Below are positions 61,355-64,000 of a stretch of DNA of 64,000 nt, piece after piece. Position numbers and translations under genes: made by a program. How positions within the stretch are numbered: position 1 is the stretch's first letter; each line of letters opens with the position of its first letter. The notes beneath the pieces are model-generated. The model ran no database searches. It had not been told where the DNA came from and worked only from the letters and a program-made list of their open reading frames with translations. The stretch comes from Algoriphagus zhangzhouensis (GTDB taxonomy: Bacteria; Bacteroidota; Bacteroidia; Cytophagales; Cyclobacteriaceae): assembly GCF_900148515.1 (NCBI RefSeq), contig NZ_FRXN01000001.1, positions 1,337,619 through 1,401,618 on the forward strand, written 5' to 3'.

Positions 61355-61907
61355 AAAAACTCATTTTAATAGGTTGTAAATAGGCTTTATAAGACTGGTT
61401 ATTTCTGGTACAATATTCCTCAATCTGTTGGGCTTACTAACAATCTTTCTTTCATTTCAATTTCTTCAAATGGCTATTAAGGCTATTTAAAGAGATATAA
61501 AAGAATCTCTACTATTATAACTCATATCTTATGCCAATACAGCATAAAAAAAAAACAATTCATTAATTAAAAAACACCTATATCAATATATTGAATTTCA
61601 GAGACTTAAATAAAAAAATTAAGTTTTTTATAGAAAATAAACTATAGAAATAAAATAAAAAACAATAAACCTAATACATAATACTAAAAAGAACATTTAA
61701 AACTAAAACAAATATTAAAATATATATTTAACTAAACCCTATATAAATCCTTTACAAATCAATCAGCCAATAAATTAGGTAACCTAACAAAACATCATCT
61801 AGAAAAGTCTAATATGAAGAATTTGTAAATTCACACAGATGAAGAAGAGAATTCCGATTGAATTCCTACTTTTAGATTCTTTTATTCAACCAAATCAATA
61901 AACCTCA
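61355..61907. other. AT-rich intergenic region (553 bp)
   Basis: No gene is seen. About 61490-61790 is extremely AT-rich, with long A-tracts and runs such as aaatatatattt. It separates the leftward lipoprotein pair from the rightward GDPD gene and probably holds both promoters. No clear TAnnTTTG box was found. Confidence 0.55.
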
Positions 61908-62687
61908 ATGTCAAAGTTTTTCGCTTTCGCTTTATCATTTTTCATGATTTCAATTTCCACCTTTTCCCAAAGTAACTTCAACAAAAACAAGGTCATAGCT
62001 CATAGAGGGGCTTGGAAAGCAAATAATCTCCCACAGAACTCCCTTGCTTCCCTTGACCAGGCTGTGGCATTGGGTTGCGAAGGTTCAGAGTTTGATGTTT
62101 GGATGACTTCCGATGGGAAATTAGTCGTAAACCATGATGCTGATCATGAAGGATTACCTATAGAGACTACAACATTCAAAGAATTAAGAAAACATAAACT
62201 TGCTAATGGTGAAAAAATCCCAACCATTGAGGAATACCTGAAACGGGGATTGAAACAAGATGGAACAAAATTGATATTTGAAATCAAACCATCTAAAATC
62301 AGTACTGAAAGAAGTGAGGAGTTAGCAGCAAAAAGTGTAGCAGCAGTCAAGAAAATGAAAGCTGAAAAATGGGTGGATTACATCACTTTTAGCTACGAAG
62401 CAGGTTTAAAAGTAATAGAGTTAGATCCGAATGCGAATGTCGCATACCTAACAGGAAATAAAAGTCCTCAAGAATTGAAGGACGCAGGATTTTTTGGATT
62501 TGATTATAATATTAGGGTTTTAAAAGATAAGCCAGAATGGATCAAAGAAGCCCAGGAATTAGGATTGACAGTGAATGCTTGGACTGTTAATAGCAAAGAA
62601 GATCTTGAATGGCTATTGGATCAAAAACCTGATTTCATTACAACTGATCAACCAGAATTACTTTTTGAGATTTTGAGAAACAGATAG
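61908..62687 (+). CDS. Secreted glycerophosphodiester phosphodiesterase family protein (second copy)
   Basis: A 259-residue exported protein (signal peptide ending near STFSQS, residue 21). GDPD signature: IAHRGAWKANNLPQNS (His 32, Arg 33), EGSEFDVWMT (Glu 61, Asp 63) and VVNHDADHEG (His 76), then FEIKPSK and the barrel end TVNAWTVNSKEDLEWLL. Shorter than the copy at 8774, which has an extra N-terminal helix. It probably hydrolyses glycerophosphodiesters in the periplasm. Monocistronic; repeat DNA follows. Confidence 0.92.
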   Translation: MSKFFAFALSFFMISISTFSQSNFNKNKVIAHRGAWKANNLPQNSLASLDQAVALGCEGSEFDVWMTSDGKLVVNHDADHEGLPIETTTFKELRKHKLANGEKIPTIEEYLKRGLKQDGTKLIFEIKPSKISTERSEELAAKSVAAVKKMKAEKWVDYITFSYEAGLKVIELDPNANVAYLTGNKSPQELKDAGFFGFDYNIRVLKDKPEWIKEAQELGLTVNAWTVNSKEDLEWLLDQKPDFITTDQPELLFEILRNR

Positions 62688-63323
62688 AGAAATCTGAAGG
62701 TTGAAATCAGAAATCAGAGGGCTCAAAGGCGAAAGCTGAAAGCATTCGAGTTGTTAGAGGTTGGATGTCGGGAGGTAGGAAGTTGGAAGTTAAATCCTAA
62801 GGGGGAAATCAGAAGTCTAAAATCAGAAAGCTGAAAAGCCCTGAAGGGCTCAACTTTGAATAGCCCTACCAGAGGTAGGCAGGCCCGTGGTTTTAACCCG
62901 GGTATTAATAAAACAAATGGCCAATTCTCTCGGCCACGAGATATAAATTGACCGATTGGCATTTTGCCGAGAAGGGGACGAAAACATCGTTTCATTAATC
63001 CATTGAAATTTCCATTTTGGAGAAAATCAACATTGGGCTTAAGCTTGTTGTTTCTTAAATTATTCACCACAGAGATACAGAGAACGCTGAGGTTTCATGG
63101 AGATTTTTTTCAAATGCCTTTTCCCAAATCCCTCCCGATAATTATCGGGATCCCTAATATCGAACATCGAATAATGAATGTTGAATTCCGATCCGCGATA
63201 GAAATCGGGAACGAGATCGCTGACTCCAGCAGCTTGGTACTTGATACATTGTACTTTGTACTTTGTACTAGTTACTTGATACTTGCTTCTTGGTTCTAAA
63301 CTCTCGGTTCTTGGTTCTAAAAA
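62688..63323. repeat. 636-bp repeat-rich intergenic region
   Basis: No gene is supported. In order: A/G-rich short repeats of the type aaatcagaaatcag (62700-62830); a hairpin array (62837-62850, 62865-62879 and further to about 62960) with agccct/agggct and cctacc/ggtagg arms; a cacagagatacagagaacgc stretch near 63069; the perfect palindrome at 63133-63150; a degenerate copy near 63193-63210; and short direct repeats (gtactttgtactttgtact at 63251-63269; cttggttctaaa at 63289-63300 and 63310-63321). This is typical non-coding repeat accumulation in these genomes. Confidence 0.7.
63133..63150. repeat. 18-bp perfect palindrome TCCCGATAATTATCGGGA
   Basis: Two 9-bp arms with no spacer. A degenerate relative occurs near 63193-63210 (ccgcgatagaaatcggg), and another lies inside the insertion at 23890-23910 (arms around atcctcgat/atcgggat). 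Confidence 0.85.
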
Positions 63324-64000
63324 TTACCACATAACCACTGGTCTGCTATCATCCGGTTCATTGTCTCTGAACAGGCTGAAGACCGCCGTGAACTCATGGA
63401 TCTGGCCCGGTAGATTGTAGGAGTAGCCTCCCATCGGGAACTCATACACATAGCCGATTCTCAATCTCTTGGTCACCACTCCCAGCTGCATATTGGTCGC
63501 GAAGTCCAGTCGGTGACCTCCTCCGACCCAAATCTTATTCATCAACAACACTTTCAGATTGAATTCGGTCAGGTCAGGTAAGCCCTTCTGGCTTCTGTAA
63601 AAGGCATTTGTGATCACTGCCAGATTCGGACTGATCGCTTCCCTGAAGCCCGCCTGGATCATCTTCGCTGCCGGGTAGCCATCCATAAACTCATCCCCTG
63701 AGGTGATCTTGCCTCCGTTCACCCGGTGCATCCCGTAGCTGACATAGTATTTGGCATGAGTCAAAGCGATCCCCAAATTGAAGTCCACAATGTTCATGTT
63801 GGAGAACTGACCGATGTATTGCCCCAAGGTCTGGTCGTTCTGTTCTTCCGTGGTCAGCGCATTCCCATCCAGTCTGATGCTCTGATAGCTCACTCCCGCT
63901 CCAAGTCTCAGATTGTGCTTTTCTGTCAAGCGGATTCTGGAGGCATAGTTCAGCATCAGCTCGGTTTCACGGAATGCTCCATAGGTATCATGCAGCAGGT
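63324..64000 (-). CDS. PorP/SprF-family type IX secretion membrane protein (5' end outside window)
   Basis: The C-terminal ~225 residues of a PorP/SprF-type outer-membrane protein; the reading frame continues past 64000 with DTYGAFRETELMLNYASRI, so the real start lies outside and the internal Met at 63956 is not the start. The beta-strand pattern (FNLGIALTHAKYYVSYGMHR, FNLKVLLMNKIWVGGGHR, YVYEFPMGGYSYNLPGQIHE) is typical. PorP/SprF proteins work with PorK/L/M/N-type secretion machinery and are often coded next to gliding-adhesin-like genes. It probably belongs to a secretion or motility gene group to the right. Confidence 0.9.
   Translation of the reverse strand, partial: LLHDTYGAFRETELMLNYASRIRLTEKHNLRLGAGVSYQSIRLDGNALTTEEQNDQTLGQYIGQFSNMNIVDFNLGIALTHAKYYVSYGMHRVNGGKITSGDEFMDGYPAAKMIQAGFREAISPNLAVITNAFYRSQKGLPDLTEFNLKVLLMNKIWVGGGHRLDFATNMQLGVVTKRLRIGYVYEFPMGGYSYNLPGQIHEFTAVFSLFRDNEPDDSRPVVMW

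Noticed and set aside
61490..61790. AT-rich stretch as a replication origin
   Set aside because: No dnaA gene or DnaA-box cluster was seen; AT-richness alone is not enough.
1..64000. CRISPR array, prophage, insertion sequence, tRNA or rRNA
   Set aside because: No regularly spaced repeats, phage or transposase proteins, or cloverleaf or ribosomal sequence were noticed. A dedicated RNA search was not possible.

Overview
The window looks like chromosomal DNA of a marine or freshwater Bacteroidota, probably Cytophagales/Cyclobacteriaceae (Algoriphagus-like). This rests on gene content: two SusC/SusD pairs with FecR/ECF regulators, many signal-peptide or lipoprotein hydrolases, a PorP/SprF type IX secretion protein, a TAnnTTTG-type promoter, and moderately AT-rich DNA. 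Genus is an inference. I saw no rRNA, tRNA, CRISPR array, transposase or phage genes.

Left part (1-22.6 kb). A sugar-type cassette comes first: an FHS-family MFS permease, a XylR-like AraC regulator and an unknown membrane protein run leftward. A translationally coupled trio runs rightward: secreted YdjC-like deacetylase, BNR sialidase-like protein, and a propeller plus helical protein. Then follow an ECF sigma factor without an anti-sigma neighbour, a GDPD esterase, two overlapping but unrelated metallophosphoesterases, a sulfatase and a two-domain PhnB-like protein. A SusC-SusD-FecR module follows, with its ECF sigma gene divergent from fecR.

Middle part (22.6-45.9 kb). An aldo/keto reductase is followed by 0.9 kb of noncoding DNA packed with hairpins. 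Next is a leftward group: FG-GAP repeat lipoprotein, YidR/DUF3748 propeller, DJ-1/PfpI lipoprotein and S9 peptidase. Then come a cation diffusion facilitator, a sulfatase, an ArsS/AhpD-like arsenosugar pair, a 2-oxoglutarate hydroxylase, an M28 peptidase, a second and a third sulfatase-related locus (one sulfatase with a CSPSL active-site motif), a PAP-like phosphatase and a ROK protein. A leftward cluster of a photolyase-like FAD protein, a DUF2805/TIGR03643 protein and an SDR without its catalytic Tyr sits head to head with a DinB protein.

Right part (46-64 kb). A compact utilization locus reads ECF sigma, FecR, SusC, SusD, sulfatase, sulfatase, mostly joined by 1-nt TAATG overlaps. It contains no glycoside hydrolase. 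Beyond it lie an Rnk/GreA-C-like protein, a DUF3050 protein, an SDR, a PhnB-like protein, two lipoproteins, a second GDPD and a truncated PorP/SprF gene. Intergenic spaces from 54 kb onward carry dispersed palindromic repeats, one shared with the 23.9 kb region.

Overall the window is rich in surface and periplasmic enzymes that strip sulfate, phosphate and acyl groups from glycans or lipids, with five S1-type sulfatases, two PAP-like and one MetallophosN/C phosphoesterase and two GDPDs. All functions are read from motifs and remembered family features; no database search was run.
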